The notes beneath the pieces are model-generated. The model was not told the origin of the DNA, ran no database searches, and saw nothing but the letters and a program-made list of their open reading frames with translations. Positions 27,368-36,512 of a stretch of DNA of 64,000 nucleotides are shown here, piece after piece. The stretch is from Pseudomonas peradeniyensis (GTDB lineage: Bacteria > Pseudomonadota > Gammaproteobacteria > Pseudomonadales > Pseudomonadaceae): contig NZ_JABWRJ020000001.1 in assembly GCF_014268935.2 (NCBI RefSeq), forward strand, positions 558,001 to 622,000, written 5' to 3'. Position numbers and translations under genes: made by a program. Each line of letters starts with the position of its first letter. The first letter of the stretch is position 1.

Positions 27368-28816
27368 GTGACTCAGAAGCCCGACCAGTGTCTTGGTGAG
27401 TGGATCGATCGTGAAGCCCTGGCTGAAGCGATGATCCCGCTTATCGGTCAGCTCTACCGCAACAACAACGTGGTGAGCTCGATCTATGGCCGCAGCCTGA
27501 TCAACCGTTCGGTTATCTCGATCCTCAAAGCCCACCGCTTTGCCCGTCACCGTCAGACCGACGAGACCGAGCTGTCCGTCCACGAGACATTCCCCCTGCT
27601 CAAGGCCATGAGCGAGCTGAAGCTGGGCGCCGCCTCGGTGGACCTGGGCAAGCTGGCCAACAAGTTCAAGGTCGAAGGCAATGGCCGCAGCGCCGAGCAG
27701 TTCGTCCGTGACGAGCTGGCTGACGTCGTGGGTCAGCAGAACGCTTCCGCACGCAAGGGTACCGACGTCGTCCTGTACGGCTTCGGCCGCATCGGCCGCC
27801 TGCTGGCGCGCATCCTCATCGAGAAGACCGGTGGCGGCGACGGCCTGCGCCTGCGCGCCATCGTCGTGCGCAAGGGCGCCGAGAACGACCTGGTCAAGCG
27901 CGCCAGCCTGCTGCGCCGCGACTCGGTGCACGGTCCGTTCGATGGCACCATCGTCATCGATGAAGCCAACAACACCATCACCGCCAACGGCAACCTGATC
28001 CAGGTGATCTACGCCAAGAGCCCGAGCGAAGTCGACTACACCCAGTACGGCATCCACGATGCGCTGATCGTCGACAACACCGGCGTATGGCGTGACGCCG
28101 ACGGCCTCGGCCAGCACCTGGCCTGCCCGGGCGCCGCCCGCGTGATCCTCACCGCACCTGGCAAGGGCGCGCTGAAGAACATCGTGCACGGCATCAACCA
28201 CGGCGACATCAGCGCCGATGACAAGATCATCTCGGCGGCGTCCTGCACCACCAACGCCATCGTGCCGGTGCTCAAGGCCATCAACGACCAGTACGGCATC
28301 GTCAACGGTCATGTCGAAACCGTTCACTCGTTCACCAACGACCAGAACCTGATCGACAACTTCCACAAGGGCAGCCGTCGTGGCCGCGCCGCGCCGCTGA
28401 ACATGGTCATCACCGAGACCGGTGCCGCCACCGCCGCCGCCAAGGCCCTGCCGGTGCTCAAGGGCAAGCTGACCGGCAACGCCATTCGTGTGCCGACGCC
28501 GAACGTGTCGATGGCCATTCTCAACCTGAACCTCGAGAAGGCCACCACCCGCGAAGAGCTGAACGAGTACCTGCGCCAGACCGCCATGCACTCGGAACTG
28601 CACAAGCAGATCGACTACGTCAGCTCCCAGGAAGTGGTGTCCACCGACTTCGTCGGCTCGCGCCACGCCGGTGTGGTCGACGCCGAGGCCACCATCTGCA
28701 ACGACAACCGCGTTGTCCTGTACGTCTGGTACGACAACGAATTCGGTTACAGCTGCCAGGTGGTGCGCGTGATGGAAGACATGGCCGGTGTGAACCCGCC
28801 AGCGTTTCCACGCTGA
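27368..28816 (+). CDS. gap2: Glyceraldehyde-3-phosphate dehydrogenase, long form (Gap2)
   Basis: Interconverts glyceraldehyde 3-phosphate and 1,3-bisphosphoglycerate; this long paralogue in Pseudomonas is thought to serve gluconeogenesis. I chose GTG 27368 (482 aa) because GGAAGG lies 5 bases before it; the ATG at 27353 (487 aa) has no ribosome site. About 125 extra N-terminal residues (helical, DREALAEAMIPLIGQLYR...) precede the Rossmann motif YGFGRIGRLLAR. Catalytic Cys293 in SAASCTTNAIVP, then HSFTNDQNLID and the C-terminal WYDNEFGYS. A strong terminator follows. Confidence 0.93.
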   Translation: MTQKPDQCLGEWIDREALAEAMIPLIGQLYRNNNVVSSIYGRSLINRSVISILKAHRFARHRQTDETELSVHETFPLLKAMSELKLGAASVDLGKLANKFKVEGNGRSAEQFVRDELADVVGQQNASARKGTDVVLYGFGRIGRLLARILIEKTGGGDGLRLRAIVVRKGAENDLVKRASLLRRDSVHGPFDGTIVIDEANNTITANGNLIQVIYAKSPSEVDYTQYGIHDALIVDNTGVWRDADGLGQHLACPGAARVILTAPGKGALKNIVHGINHGDISADDKIISAASCTTNAIVPVLKAINDQYGIVNGHVETVHSFTNDQNLIDNFHKGSRRGRAAPLNMVITETGAATAAAKALPVLKGKLTGNAIRVPTPNVSMAILNLNLEKATTREELNEYLRQTAMHSELHKQIDYVSSQEVVSTDFVGSRHAGVVDAEATICNDNRVVLYVWYDNEFGYSCQVVRVMEDMAGVNPPAFPR

Positions 28817-28833
28817 TCCGCTTGTAATGCGTT

Positions 28834-28869
28834 GAAAAAACGGGAACCTTCGGGTTCCCGTTTTTTTTT
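28834..28869 (+). terminator. Rho-independent terminator of gap2
   Basis: AAAAAACGGGAACC-ttcg-GGTTCCCG followed by a run of nine or more T. The UUCG-type tetraloop adds stability. Confidence 0.95.
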
Positions 28870-28883
28870 CAGGATTCGATGGC

Positions 28884-29017
28884 CCTATCGCGGGGCAAGC
28901 CCGCTCCCACGCCGGCCGATGTGCGATCTTAGTAAGTAGTGAGCCGGCAGTGCAGCCGCGCAGGAAATAGAGCGACAAGCATCACCAGCGTGGGAGCGGG
29001 CTTGCCCCGCGATAGGG
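28884..29017. repeat. REP pair with long spacer
   Basis: ctatcgcggggcaagcccgc on the left and the exact inverse ending ccgcgatag on the right, separated by about 85 bases. It ends 28 bases before apbE, so the apbE promoter must lie within or beside it. Confidence 0.85.
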
Positions 29018-29044
29018 TCAGTCCTGACAGTCGAGATCTAGAGA

Positions 29045-30043
29045 TTGCGTGCGCTTTTAATCTTCATCCTCATCCTGATGTCCGCCTGCGAGCCAACTCC
29101 CACCCTAGAACGCTTCGGCGGCCCGACCATGGGCAGCAGCTACAGCATCCAGTACGTGCGCCAGCCCGGTGGTCCTGCGCCCGAGCAGGTCCAGGCCGAG
29201 GTCGAGGCCATCCTCCAGGCCATCGATGCCCGCTATTCCACTTACCGCGGCGACTCCACCGTCAGCCGTTTCAACCAGCTTGCGGCCAATCAGTGCCTGT
29301 CCATCGACGCCGACCTGTTCGAGCTGGCCAGCTTCGGCCAGCACCTGGCCGAGCAGAGCCAGGGCGCCTTCGATCTCACCGTCGAGCCGCTGCTCGACCT
29401 CTGGGGCTTCGGTCCCCAGGCCCGCGAGATGCACGTGCCCGACCCGCAGGCGTTGGCCCGTGCTCGCCAGCGTGTGGGCTACCGCCACCTGCGCATCGAA
29501 GGCGGGGCCCTGTGCAAGGACGCTGCCATCGAACTGGATTTCAACAGCATCGCCGCCGGCCACGTCGTCGACCTGATCGCCAAGCGCCTGCGTGGCATGG
29601 GTATCGAGGCGTTTCTCGCCGAAGCCACCGGCGAGCTCAAGGCCGTGGGCCGCAAGCCCGACGGCAGTGCCTGGCGGGTGGCCCTGGAGTTGCCGCGCGA
29701 GGACCGCCAGATCGCCCGCCAGGTCATCGACGTGGAGGACATGGCCGTGTCGACCTCGGGTGACTATCGGCATTATTTCGAGGACAATGGCCGGCGCTAT
29801 TCGCACACCTTCGACGCCCGTCTCGGGCGCCCGGTCGAGCACGACCTGGCGGCGGTGACGGTGCTCGACGCCTCGGCGCTGCAGGCCGACGGCTACTCGA
29901 CCGTGCTGTTGATCCTCGGGCCGCAGCAGGGCTGGGACTTCGCCATCGCCCACGGTATCGCCGCGGTGCTGGTGACCCGGGTCGAGGGTGGTTTCGTCTC
30001 CCGTTCCACGCCGGCCTTCGAGCGGCTGGTGAAAGGCGAGTGA
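29045..30043 (+). CDS. apbE: FAD:protein FMN transferase ApbE
   Basis: Periplasmic lipoprotein that attaches FMN from FAD to Thr of target redox proteins (e.g. NqrC/RnfG types). 332 residues. Start is TTG 29045: an in-frame TAG lies two codons upstream and no ATG precedes the signal peptide. The lipobox LMSAC puts the lipid Cys at 15. Conserved ApbE motifs: GGPTMGSSYSIQY, DLTVEPLLDLWGFG, and the C-terminal MAVSTSGDYRHYFE...YSHTFDARLGRPV, which holds the Mg/FAD site. No target flavoprotein is nearby. Confidence 0.9.
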   Translation: MRALLIFILILMSACEPTPTLERFGGPTMGSSYSIQYVRQPGGPAPEQVQAEVEAILQAIDARYSTYRGDSTVSRFNQLAANQCLSIDADLFELASFGQHLAEQSQGAFDLTVEPLLDLWGFGPQAREMHVPDPQALARARQRVGYRHLRIEGGALCKDAAIELDFNSIAAGHVVDLIAKRLRGMGIEAFLAEATGELKAVGRKPDGSAWRVALELPREDRQIARQVIDVEDMAVSTSGDYRHYFEDNGRRYSHTFDARLGRPVEHDLAAVTVLDASALQADGYSTVLLILGPQQGWDFAIAHGIAAVLVTRVEGGFVSRSTPAFERLVKGE

Positions 30044-30246
30044 AAGGCAAGCCACGGATGATCAATGCCACGGATACGGTGAAACGACATGTAGTGCAGG
30101 CAATAATGGCCTACGACGCGACCAAGGGTTAATGTGCGCGGCGTTCACGCTTGATTAGACTGCACCCGAATTTTCTCATGGCGCCCCGGCGACATGATCG
30201 CGCCCCGCGGCCATCCGGCCGGCGGGCCAGTTCTGAAGGAGTACGC

Positions 30247-31641
30247 ATGGCTGTCTACAACTACGACGTAGTGGTGCTGGGTTCCGGTCCGGCCGGAGAA
30301 GGCGCGGCAATGAACGCCGCCAAAGCAGGGCGCAAGGTGGCCATGGTCGACAGCCGTCGCCAGGTCGGCGGCAACTGCACCCACCTGGGCACCATCCCGT
30401 CCAAGGCGCTGCGTCACTCCGTGCGGCAGATCATGCAGTTCAACACCAACCCGATGTTCCGCGCCATCGGCGAGCCGCGCTGGTTCTCCTTCCCCGACGT
30501 GCTCAAGAGCGCCGAGAAGGTCATCAGCAAGCAGGTTGCCTCGCGCACCGGCTACTACGCGCGCAACCGCGTCGACGTGTTCGTCGGCACCGGCAGCTTC
30601 GCCGACGAGCAGACCGTCGAAGTGGTCTGCCCCAACGGCGTGGTCGAGAAGCTCAACGCCAAGCACATCATCATCGCCACCGGCTCGCGCCCGTACCGCC
30701 CGGCCGACATCGACTTCCATCACCCGCGCGTCTACGACAGCGACACCATCCTCAGCCTGAGCCACACCCCGCGCAAGCTGATCGTCTACGGCGCCGGGGT
30801 GATCGGTTGCGAATACGCCTCGATCTTCAGCGGCCTGGGTGTGCTGGTCGAGCTGGTCGACAACCGCGGCCAGCTGCTGAGCTTCCTCGACTCGGAAATC
30901 TCCCAGGCGCTGAGCTACCACTTCAGCAACAACAACATCACCGTGCGCCACAACGAGGAATACGACCGCGTCGAAGGCCTGGACAACGGGGTGATCCTGC
31001 ACCTGAAGTCGGGCAAGAAGATCAAGGCCGACGCCTTGCTGTGGTGCAACGGCCGTACCGGCAACACCGACAAGCTGGGCCTGGAGAACATCGGCATCAA
31101 GGTCAACAGCCGTGGCCAGATCGAGGTCGACGAGACCTACCGCACCAGCGTGCCGAACATCTATGGCGCCGGTGACGTGATCGGCTGGCCGAGCCTGGCC
31201 AGCGCCGCCCACGACCAGGGCCGCTCGGCCGCCGGCAGCATCGTCGACAACGGCAGCTGGCGCTTCGTCAACGACGTGCCGACCGGCATCTACACCATTC
31301 CGGAGATCAGCTCGATCGGCAAGAACGAGCAGGAGCTGACCCAGGCCAAGGTACCCTACGAAGTGGGCAAGGCCTTCTTCAAGAGCATGGCCCGCGCGCA
31401 GATCGCCGGCGAGCCGCAAGGCATGCTGAAGATCCTGTTCCACCGCGAGACCCTCGAGGTCCTCGGCGTGCACTGCTTCGGCTACCAGGCCTCGGAGATC
31501 GTCCACATCGGCCAGGCGGTGATGAACCAGCCGGGTGAGCAGAACAACCTGAAGTACTTCGTCAACACCACCTTCAACTACCCGACCATGGCCGAAGCCT
31601 ATCGGGTAGCTGCCTATGATGGTCTGAACCGGCTTTTTTGA
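30247..31641 (+). CDS. sthA: Soluble pyridine nucleotide transhydrogenase
   Basis: Cytoplasmic FAD enzyme converting NADPH + NAD+ to NADP+ + NADH. 464 residues from ATG 30247 with AAGGAG upstream. Dinucleotide-binding [14 protein letters not shown] at the N-terminus. The [17 protein letters not shown] region retains only the first of the two disulfide cysteines of related disulfide reductases, which is normal for SthA. Second Rossmann motif [16 protein letters not shown]-terminal dimer domain with [16 protein letters not shown]. Confidence 0.96.
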   Translation: MAVYNYDVVVLGSGPAGEGAAMNAAKAGRKVAMVDSRRQVGGNCTHLGTIPSKALRHSVRQIMQFNTNPMFRAIGEPRWFSFPDVLKSAEKVISKQVASRTGYYARNRVDVFVGTGSFADEQTVEVVCPNGVVEKLNAKHIIIATGSRPYRPADIDFHHPRVYDSDTILSLSHTPRKLIVYGAGVIGCEYASIFSGLGVLVELVDNRGQLLSFLDSEISQALSYHFSNNNITVRHNEEYDRVEGLDNGVILHLKSGKKIKADALLWCNGRTGNTDKLGLENIGIKVNSRGQIEVDETYRTSVPNIYGAGDVIGWPSLASAAHDQGRSAAGSIVDNGSWRFVNDVPTGIYTIPEISSIGKNEQELTQAKVPYEVGKAFFKSMARAQIAGEPQGMLKILFHRETLEVLGVHCFGYQASEIVHIGQAVMNQPGEQNNLKYFVNTTFNYPTMAEAYRVAAYDGLNRLF

Positions 31642-31689
31642 GCGGCTCCGACCGGTGGCCTGAGCCGGTCGGGGAGACCGATTTCAGCC

Positions 31690-32406
31690 CTACCCGAGGG
31701 TGGTCCTGGCCAAACCGGGAAAGTCTGTAATCAGGCTGTCCACGCCAAAGTCGGCGAGCCGGCGCATCAGCGCCGGTTCGTTGACCGTCCATACCGACAC
31801 GTGCAAGCCCTGGCGCTGCGCCTTGATCAGGCGCTCGGGGGTGCACAGCGTCCAGTTTAACGCCAGCATCTCGCACTCGTAGTTCTGCGCGACCTTCAGC
31901 GGGTCGAGCCAGGCGTACTCGGCAACCAGCCCGCGCTTGATGTCGGGCACCAGCTCCTGGGCGGCGCCCAGCACTTCCCGTGAGCTCGAGGTGATGGTCA
32001 CCTTGTCCAGCAGGCCATGCTGCTGGGCCAGTTCGCGGATCGCCAGCACGGTGCTGGCGGCGCGGGTGCGCGAGGCGCTCTTGACTTCCAGCTGCCAGTG
32101 CTCGAACGGGCACTTCTCGAACAATTCCTCGAGCCGTGGGATGGGGCAGGGCTGCACATGGCCCGGGCCGCCCTTGCGCGCGTCGTAGGTGACCAGGTCG
32201 GCCGCCGTGTGCTCGACCACCTTGCCGCGCCGGCCGGTGGTGCGCTTGAGGGTCGGGTCATGGATCACCATCAGCTCGTTGTCGGCCGACAGGTGCAGGT
32301 CGAGTTCGCAGCGGGTCACGCCATGGGACAGGCACTGGCGGAAACTCTGCAGGGTATTCTCGGGCGCTTCGCCCTTGGCGCCGCGGTGGCCATAGATCAA
32401 GGTCAC
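31690..32406 (-). CDS. glpQ: Glycerophosphodiester phosphodiesterase
   Basis: Cytoplasmic (no signal peptide) GDPD, releasing glycerol 3-phosphate from phospholipid-derived diesters. 238 residues. TIM-barrel motifs: IYGHRGAKGEAPENTLQSF (catalytic His/Arg), CELDLHLSADNELMVIHDP (metal Glu/Asp and second His), and WTVNEPALMRRLADFGVDSLITDFP. More like UgpQ than the periplasmic GlpQ in size. It is followed 32 bases downstream of the PilZ gene start region and probably shares its transcript. Confidence 0.9.
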   Translation of the reverse strand: MTLIYGHRGAKGEAPENTLQSFRQCLSHGVTRCELDLHLSADNELMVIHDPTLKRTTGRRGKVVEHTAADLVTYDARKGGPGHVQPCPIPRLEELFEKCPFEHWQLEVKSASRTRAASTVLAIRELAQQHGLLDKVTITSSSREVLGAAQELVPDIKRGLVAEYAWLDPLKVAQNYECEMLALNWTLCTPERLIKAQRQGLHVSVWTVNEPALMRRLADFGVDSLITDFPGLARTTLG

Positions 32407-32438
32407 GTTCGTTCCTTCAAATCAGAGAGAAAAGGGCT

Positions 32439-33023
32439 TCAGGACGCGGGGTCGTTCTGTTCCAGCGCCTGGCGTCGTTGCTGTTGCTGGCGCTGCAGGA
32501 TGTAGCGGGCCAGCAGCTGGCGCTGGGCGTCGGTCATGTCGATGAACTCGGTACCGACCTCGAAGTCGCCGTCGGGGCGCGGGTCGCAGTGGGTGACCCG
32601 GCCGCGCAGCAGCAGGCCGTGGGCGCGGGGCATCAGCACCATCTTCACCTTGACCCGGGTGCCGGGGGCGATTTTCTGCGCCTGGGCGAACTCGATGCCG
32701 CCTTCGGAGATGACCACCGCTTGCGGCTGGCCAATCTCGCCGATCAGGCTCTGGGCGACCACGGCGCTGAGCAGGTCGAGGCGTTTGTTCTGGGCGCGCA
32801 GGAAGGCGGCCAGGGTGCGGTCCTTCTCGCTCAGCTGGCGTAGCAGGTGCTGCGACTCGAAGTCCGAAAGGTGCAGCTCGCTGAGCAGGTTGAACAGCTC
32901 GGAATCATCCTGCAACAGTTCTGTTTCAAGGGCTTCGGCCGCGCTGAGGGGGCTGATTTGAAGTGCGATCCGATCTTCGATGCGGTAGTATTCGCGGCGA
33001 TCTTCTTCGTCTAATGTCGTCAT
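32439..33023 (-). CDS. PilZ-domain protein (YcgR-like)
   Basis: 194-residue cytoplasmic protein. N-terminal EEDRREYYRIEDRIALQI carries the RxxxR-type c-di-GMP contact (Arg-Arg and Arg within the segment), and the C-terminal half has the PilZ beta-barrel (AVVISEGGIEF stands for D/NxSxxG with Glu-Gly-Gly; VTHCDPRPDGDFEVGTEFIDM). Middle helices are typical of the Pseudomonas long PilZ group. Divergent from lolC. Whether it binds c-di-GMP is uncertain because the second motif is imperfect. Confidence 0.8.
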   Translation of the reverse strand: MTTLDEEDRREYYRIEDRIALQISPLSAAEALETELLQDDSELFNLLSELHLSDFESQHLLRQLSEKDRTLAAFLRAQNKRLDLLSAVVAQSLIGEIGQPQAVVISEGGIEFAQAQKIAPGTRVKVKMVLMPRAHGLLLRGRVTHCDPRPDGDFEVGTEFIDMTDAQRQLLARYILQRQQQQRRQALEQNDPAS

Positions 33024-33116
33024 GGCGAACCCAAGGTTACGGCGGTGGTCCGAGTGTAAAGCCGCCGTAGGCGCCTCGCCACAAGGACGTTCCCTTTCAT
33101 CCGAACAAGCCCCGAC

Positions 33117-34367
33117 ATGTTCAGACCTCTATTCGTATTCATTGGTACGCGCTACACCCGTGCCAAGCGCCGCAATCACTTCGTCTCGTTCATTTCGCTC
33201 ACCTCGATGATCGGCCTCGCCCTGGGCGTGGTGGTGATGATCGTGGTGCTCTCGGTGATGAACGGGTTCGACCACGAGATGCGTACCCGCGTGCTGGGGA
33301 TGATCCCCCACGCCACGCTGGAGACCGGCCAGCCGATCGACGACTGGCAGGCCCTCGCCTCTAAAGTAAAGCAGAATCCGCAGGTGCTGGCGGTCGCGCC
33401 GTTCACCCAGATGCAGGGCCTGCTGACCCATGAAGGCAAGGTGCAGAAGGTGCTGCTCAACGGCATCGACCCGGCCCGCGAGCGCGAGGTGTCGATCATC
33501 GACAAGTTCGTCCTCGACGGCAGCCTCGACAAGCTGGCCCCGGGCGAGTGGGGCATCATGATTGGCGACAAGGCCGCGCAGAAGCTGGGCGTGGGTATCG
33601 GCGACAAGCTGACCTTTGTCGCCCCCGAGGTCAGCGTCACCCCGGCGGGGATGTTCCCGCGTATGAAGCGCTTCACCGTGGTCGGCACCTTCCACGTCGG
33701 CGCCGGCGAGATCGACGGCTACCTGGGCCTGACCAACATCGCCGACCTGTCGCGCCTGCACCGCTGGAAGGCCGACCAGGTCCAGGGCGTGCGCCTGAAG
33801 TTCGACGACCTGTTCCAGGCCCCGCGTGCTGCCTGGGCCATCGCCCAGCAGTTGGGCGAGCAGGAGTTCTACCCGCGTGACTGGACCCGCACCCACGGCA
33901 ACCTGTACCAGGCGATCCGCATGGAGAAATCCATGATCGGCCTGCTGTTGCTGCTGATCGTCGCGGTGGCGGCATTCAACATCATTTCCACCCTGGTGAT
34001 GGTGGTCAACGACAAGCGCGGCGACATCGCCATCCTGCGCACCCTGGGCGCCACGCCCGGGCAGATCATGGCCATCTTCATGGTCCAGGGCACGGTGATC
34101 GGCGTGGTCGGCACGCTGATCGGCGCGGTGCTGGGCATCCTCGGCGCGCTCAACGTGAGCGCGGCCATCGCCGGCATCGAGACCCTGATCGGGCACAAGT
34201 TCCTCAATGCCGACGTGTACTTCATCGATTACCTGCCGTCGCAGATCCAGGCCCAGGACGTGTACATGGTCTGTGGTGCGGCGCTGGTCCTGAGTTTCTT
34301 CGCCACCCTGTATCCGGCCTGGCGCGCCTCGCGCACCCAGCCGGCGGAGGCGCTACGTTATGAGTGA
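33117..34367 (+). CDS. lolC: Lipoprotein-releasing ABC permease LolC/LolE type (first copy)
   Basis: Inner-membrane subunit of the Lol system that extracts outer-membrane lipoproteins and hands them to LolA. 416 residues: one N-terminal membrane helix (about 22-50), a large periplasmic domain, then three C-terminal helices (about 275-300, 320-350, 378-405). N-terminal [24 protein letters not shown] is shared almost word for word with the second permease at 35120, so the two are paralogues flanking lolD. lolD overlaps its 3' end by 8 bases. Confidence 0.93.
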   Translation: MFRPLFVFIGTRYTRAKRRNHFVSFISLTSMIGLALGVVVMIVVLSVMNGFDHEMRTRVLGMIPHATLETGQPIDDWQALASKVKQNPQVLAVAPFTQMQGLLTHEGKVQKVLLNGIDPAREREVSIIDKFVLDGSLDKLAPGEWGIMIGDKAAQKLGVGIGDKLTFVAPEVSVTPAGMFPRMKRFTVVGTFHVGAGEIDGYLGLTNIADLSRLHRWKADQVQGVRLKFDDLFQAPRAAWAIAQQLGEQEFYPRDWTRTHGNLYQAIRMEKSMIGLLLLLIVAVAAFNIISTLVMVVNDKRGDIAILRTLGATPGQIMAIFMVQGTVIGVVGTLIGAVLGILGALNVSAAIAGIETLIGHKFLNADVYFIDYLPSQIQAQDVYMVCGAALVLSFFATLYPAWRASRTQPAEALRYE

Positions 34368-35058
34368 GTCGCGCATGAGTGATAAAGCCGTGTTGAGCTG
34401 CCGCAACCTGGGCAAGAGCTACGAGGAAGGCCCGGAGTCGGTCCAGGTCCTGTCGGGGTTGAACCTCGAGCTGCACCCGGGCGAGCGGGTGGCCATCGTC
34501 GGCAGCTCGGGCTCGGGCAAGAGTACCTTGCTCAACCTGCTCGGCGGCCTCGACACGCCGACCCGGGGCAGCGTCTGGCTGGCCGGCGAGGAGCTGTCGG
34601 CGCTGGGCGAGCGGGCCCGTGGCCTGCTGCGCAACCGCGCCCTGGGCTTCGTCTACCAGTTCCACCACCTGCTGGCGGAGTTCACCGCCCTGGAAAACGC
34701 CTGCATGCCGCTGCTGATCGGCAAGACGCCGATCGCCGAGGCCCGCGAGCGCGCCGAGGCGCTGCTCAAGCGCGTCGGCCTGGGCCACCGGTTGAATCAC
34801 AAGCCGGCCGAGCTGTCCGGTGGCGAGCGCCAGCGCGTGGCGATCGCCCGCGCCCTGGTCAACCGCCCGGGCCTGGTGATGCTCGACGAGCCCACCGGCA
34901 ACCTCGACCACCATACGGCCATGGGGATCCAGGAATTGATGCGAGAGCTGTCCACGCATTCGCAGACCGCCTTCCTGGTGGTGACCCACGACCTCAACCT
35001 GGCGCGCCAGATGGACCGCGTGCTGAGCCTGGAAGACGGGCGCCTGGTGGCGATCTGA
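34360..35058 (+). CDS. lolD: Lipoprotein-releasing ABC ATPase LolD
   Basis: ATPase of the LolCDE exporter. 232 residues. Start ATG 34360, with GGAGG at 34346-34350, overlaps the end of lolC; a second in-frame ATG at 34375 is possible. Walker [11 protein letters not shown]-loop [16 protein letters not shown], signature LSGGERQR, Walker [14 protein letters not shown]-loop VVTHDLNLA. The LolD motif around the Q-loop identifies it over other MacB-class ATPases. Confidence 0.95.
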   Translation: MSESRMSDKAVLSCRNLGKSYEEGPESVQVLSGLNLELHPGERVAIVGSSGSGKSTLLNLLGGLDTPTRGSVWLAGEELSALGERARGLLRNRALGFVYQFHHLLAEFTALENACMPLLIGKTPIAEARERAEALLKRVGLGHRLNHKPAELSGGERQRVAIARALVNRPGLVMLDEPTGNLDHHTAMGIQELMRELSTHSQTAFLVVTHDLNLARQMDRVLSLEDGRLVAI

Positions 35059-35119
35059 ATCGCTTGCGCGGGGCGCCTTGAGGCGCTCCGGTTCACACTT
35101 AGATTGGGTATCCCTGTTC

Positions 35120-36364
35120 ATGTTCAGACCCTTGTCCTTGTTCATCGGTGCTCGCTACACCCGTGCCAAGCGTCGCAACCACTTCATCTCGTTCATCTCC
35201 ATGACCTCGATGATCGGGCTGTCGCTTGGCGTGCTGGCGATGATCACGGTGCTGTCGGTGATGAACGGCTTCCAGCGCGAGATGAGTTCGCGCGTGCTGG
35301 GCCTGGTGCCCCATGCCGCGATCCTCGGCGCGCAGCCGCTGGACGACTGGCGCAAGGTCGCCATCACCGCCGAAGGCAATCCGGCGGTGATGGCCGCGGC
35401 GCCGATCACCGAGATGGAGGGCATGCTCTCGTACAAGGGGGCGATGCAGCCGATCCAGGTCGCGGGCATCGACCCGGCCGAGGAGGGCAAGGTCTCCATC
35501 GTCACCCAGCATATCGTCCAGGGCAGCCTGCAGGATCTGGTGCCGGGCGAGTATGGCGTGGTCATCGGTGAATTGACCGCCCGGCGTTTTCGCCTGAACA
35601 CCGGCGACAAGCTGACCCTGATCGTCCCGGAGATCAGCAAGGAGCCGGGCGGCATCACCCCGCGCATGCAGCGCCTGACCGTGGTCGGGATCTTCAAGGT
35701 TGGCGCCGAGCTGGATGGCTCCCAGGCCTATATCCATATCGCCGACGCCGGCGAGATGCAGCGCTGGGCGCCGGGCCAGGTACAGGGCGTGCGCCTGAAG
35801 CTTCACGACCTGTACGCCGCGCCGCAGGTGTCCAAGGCCATCGCCGCCGGGCTGGGCGACGGCTACCGCGCCGACGACTGGTCGCACACCCAGGGCAGCC
35901 TGTTCAGCGCCATGAAGATGGAAAAGACCATGATCGGCCTGCTGCTGATGATGATCATCGCCGTGGCCGCCTTCAACATCATCGCCACCCTGGTGATGGT
36001 GGTGAACGACAAGGGCGCGGACATCGCCATCCTGCGCACCATCGGCGCGACGCCGGCGCAGATCATGGGCACGTTCATGGTCCAGGGCAGCCTGATCGGC
36101 ATCGTCGGCACCTTGATCGGCGGCGTGCTCGGGGTGCTCCTGGCGCTGAACGTCAGCGCCGTGGTCGGCTGGGTCGAGCGGGTCAGCGGGCAGCACATCT
36201 TCACCTCCGACATCTACTTCATCAGCAGCCTGCCGTCGGAGCTGCAGTGGGGCGACGTGGCGATCATCTGCGTGGCCGGGCTGGTGATGAGCTTCCTGGC
36301 GACCATTTACCCTGCGTACCGCGCCTCGCAGATCGAACCGGCGATGGCGTTGCGTTACGAGTAA
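35120..36364 (+). CDS. lolE: Lipoprotein-releasing ABC permease LolC/LolE type (second copy)
   Basis: Second integral subunit of LolCDE, 414 residues from ATG 35120. Same layout as the first permease: one N-terminal helix, a periplasmic domain and three C-terminal helices. Shared stretches include [18 protein letters not shown] and EKTMIGLLL. Differences cluster in the periplasmic domain. Assigning C versus E by sequence alone is uncertain; names follow Pseudomonas gene order. Confidence 0.92.
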   Translation: MFRPLSLFIGARYTRAKRRNHFISFISMTSMIGLSLGVLAMITVLSVMNGFQREMSSRVLGLVPHAAILGAQPLDDWRKVAITAEGNPAVMAAAPITEMEGMLSYKGAMQPIQVAGIDPAEEGKVSIVTQHIVQGSLQDLVPGEYGVVIGELTARRFRLNTGDKLTLIVPEISKEPGGITPRMQRLTVVGIFKVGAELDGSQAYIHIADAGEMQRWAPGQVQGVRLKLHDLYAAPQVSKAIAAGLGDGYRADDWSHTQGSLFSAMKMEKTMIGLLLMMIIAVAAFNIIATLVMVVNDKGADIAILRTIGATPAQIMGTFMVQGSLIGIVGTLIGGVLGVLLALNVSAVVGWVERVSGQHIFTSDIYFISSLPSELQWGDVAIICVAGLVMSFLATIYPAYRASQIEPAMALRYE

Positions 36365-36378
36365 GGCATGGCAACACC

Positions 36379-36400
36379 GGGGGCGCTTTGCGCCCCTTTC
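36379..36400 (+). terminator. Terminator after lolCDE
   Basis: GGGGGCGC-ttt-GCGCCCC followed by TTTC; short T run. Abuts a REP pair. Confidence 0.6.
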
Positions 36401-36411
36401 GCCGCGGTTCG

Positions 36412-36497
36412 TCGCCACGGCAAGCCGGCTCCCACCTCGACCGTTTAGATCTCAAGCCTTGCGCTATCCCTGTGGGAGCCGGCTTGCCGGCGATGGG
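36412..36497. repeat. REP pair of the 'ccggcaagccggctcccac' type
   Basis: Left arm partly altered (cgccacggcaagccggctcc), right arm intact (tgtgggagccggcttgccgg). Lies between convergent lolE and copS. Confidence 0.8.
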
Positions 36498-36512
36498 CTG
36501 CGCAGCAGCCCC

